From positions 1 through 5,624 of the forward strand of contig JALRJD010000276.1 in the NCBI GenBank assembly GCA_023255165.1: a stretch of DNA of 5,624 nt. The letters run 5' to 3'. Position 1 is the first letter of the stretch. Each line of letters opens with the position of its first letter. The notes below the pieces were generated by a model. The model did not search any database, was not told the origin of the DNA, and saw only the letters and a list, made by a program, of their open reading frames with translations. A program made the position numbers and the translations under genes. Positions 5,107 through 5,624 of the stretch are shown piece after piece. This stretch comes from Porticoccaceae bacterium (GTDB lineage Bacteria > Pseudomonadota > Gammaproteobacteria > Pseudomonadales > Porticoccaceae).

Positions 5107-5624
5107 ATGAAAACATCATCCAAAATCGGCCTTACAGCCGCCCTGCTGTTGGCGCTCGGCATCTGGGCTTACCCAACTGTGAATGCGCTCTACCAGACCG
5201 TACACCTGTTTGATAAAGATCGCATTGTTGAGAACTTCCGTTCTGGGAATCAACTCTGGCCAACCCGTGCCATGACCGCCTCCACCCAGCCCCGCCCCTA
5301 TTCCATTGGTGAGCCATTGGCGCTTCCCGAGAGCTTTGAATACAACGGGCAACAGCTGAATACAGAACAGTTTTTAGCAGACTCCTGGACCACCGGCCTG
5401 CTGGTTGTCAGCGGCGATCAGATTACCTACGAAAGCTATTTTCTCGGCAACAGCAGAGCCACCCGCACTATTTCATGGTCTGTGGCCAAGTCGTTTATCT
5501 CGGCACTGGTTGGCATTGCCATCGGTGAAGGCAGCATCGCCAGCATAGAAGAAACCGTTGACAGTTATGCCCCGGAACTAAAAGGCTCCGGCTACGAGGG
5601 TGTGCGCATCAAAGATATTCTGCA
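5107..5624 (+). CDS. Beta-lactamase-fold serine hydrolase, N-terminal part (runs off the right edge)
   Basis: The frame is open from the ATG at 5107 to the window end, giving 172 residues. A Lys-bearing start and a hydrophobic stretch (about 7-22, IGLTAALLLALGIW) look like a signal peptide or membrane anchor, so the enzyme probably faces the periplasm. Residues 121-135 (TISWSVAKSFISALV) carry the S-x-x-K motif: Ser125 would be the nucleophile and Lys128 the general base. A typical helix and loop follow (GIAIGEGSIASIEETVDSY, 136-154). This is the pattern of the class C beta-lactamase / penicillin-binding-protein-like family (Pfam Beta-lactamase, COG1680). Members include esterases, peptidases and hydrolases of unknown substrate, so the name does not imply antibiotic resistance. 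The Y-x-N and later motifs lie beyond the edge. It has its own ribosome binding site and lies behind the aceA terminator, so a shared role with the shunt is not indicated. Confidence 0.85.
   Translation, partial: MKTSSKIGLTAALLLALGIWAYPTVNALYQTVHLFDKDRIVENFRSGNQLWPTRAMTASTQPRPYSIGEPLALPESFEYNGQQLNTEQFLADSWTTGLLVVSGDQITYESYFLGNSRATRTISWSVAKSFISALVGIAIGEGSIASIEETVDSYAPELKGSGYEGVRIKDIL

Noticed and set aside
5107..5624. Antibiotic-resistance beta-lactamase
   Set aside because: Only the S-x-x-K motif and fold-type spacing are seen. Most chromosomal members of this broad family are esterases or peptidases, and the later motifs are outside the window.

Overview
The window looks like a composite of DNA from several sources, not one continuous locus. 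From about base 886 to the end it reads as an ordinary gammaproteobacterial chromosome, probably marine and heterotrophic. It carries a glyoxylate-shunt cluster: a truncated malate synthase G gene (glcB, minus strand), a LysR-type regulator (minus strand), a complete isocitrate lyase gene (aceA, plus strand) with a good intrinsic terminator, and the start of a beta-lactamase-fold serine hydrolase gene that runs off the right edge. The gammaproteobacterial assignment rests on my recollection of the protein families. The exact order or genus cannot be read from the sequence.

The first ~885 bases are different. Bases 1 to about 300 are AT-rich, with A/T-ending codons, and carry the 3' part of an unrecognised plus-strand gene of phage-like character. 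Bases ~300 to ~542 are also AT-rich but code on the minus strand. They contain the repeat type typical of structural and tail-fibre proteins of marine myoviruses (the DDTAVTPGSYGSTT and VDQQGRLT motifs). At about 541 the composition jumps (38% G+C in bases 1-60, 55% in 541-600, hand counted), and a nearly complete actinobacterial crgA gene follows on the plus strand to 804. A short minus-strand tail of an unknown membrane protein abuts it (805 to ~885). At ~883 that tail is fused in frame to glcB, about 410 codons into a protein normally of about 725 residues.

Two long open frames cross these joins: plus strand 1-804 and minus strand 2112-805. They should not be read as real fusion proteins. 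The likeliest cause is a chimeric read, amplification product or contig end. A genuine mosaic is much less likely, because the parts come from a phage, an actinobacterium and a gammaproteobacterium and each is cut in mid-gene.

In the reliable part (886-5624), AceA splits isocitrate into succinate and glyoxylate, and GlcB condenses glyoxylate with acetyl-CoA to give malate. Together they allow growth on acetate, fatty acids and other C2 sources. The LysR gene lies between them, divergent from aceA over a 127-base gap that contains small palindromes, so it is a good candidate for a local regulator of the shunt. I found no CRISPR array, tRNA, rRNA, insertion sequence or novel defence-type system.
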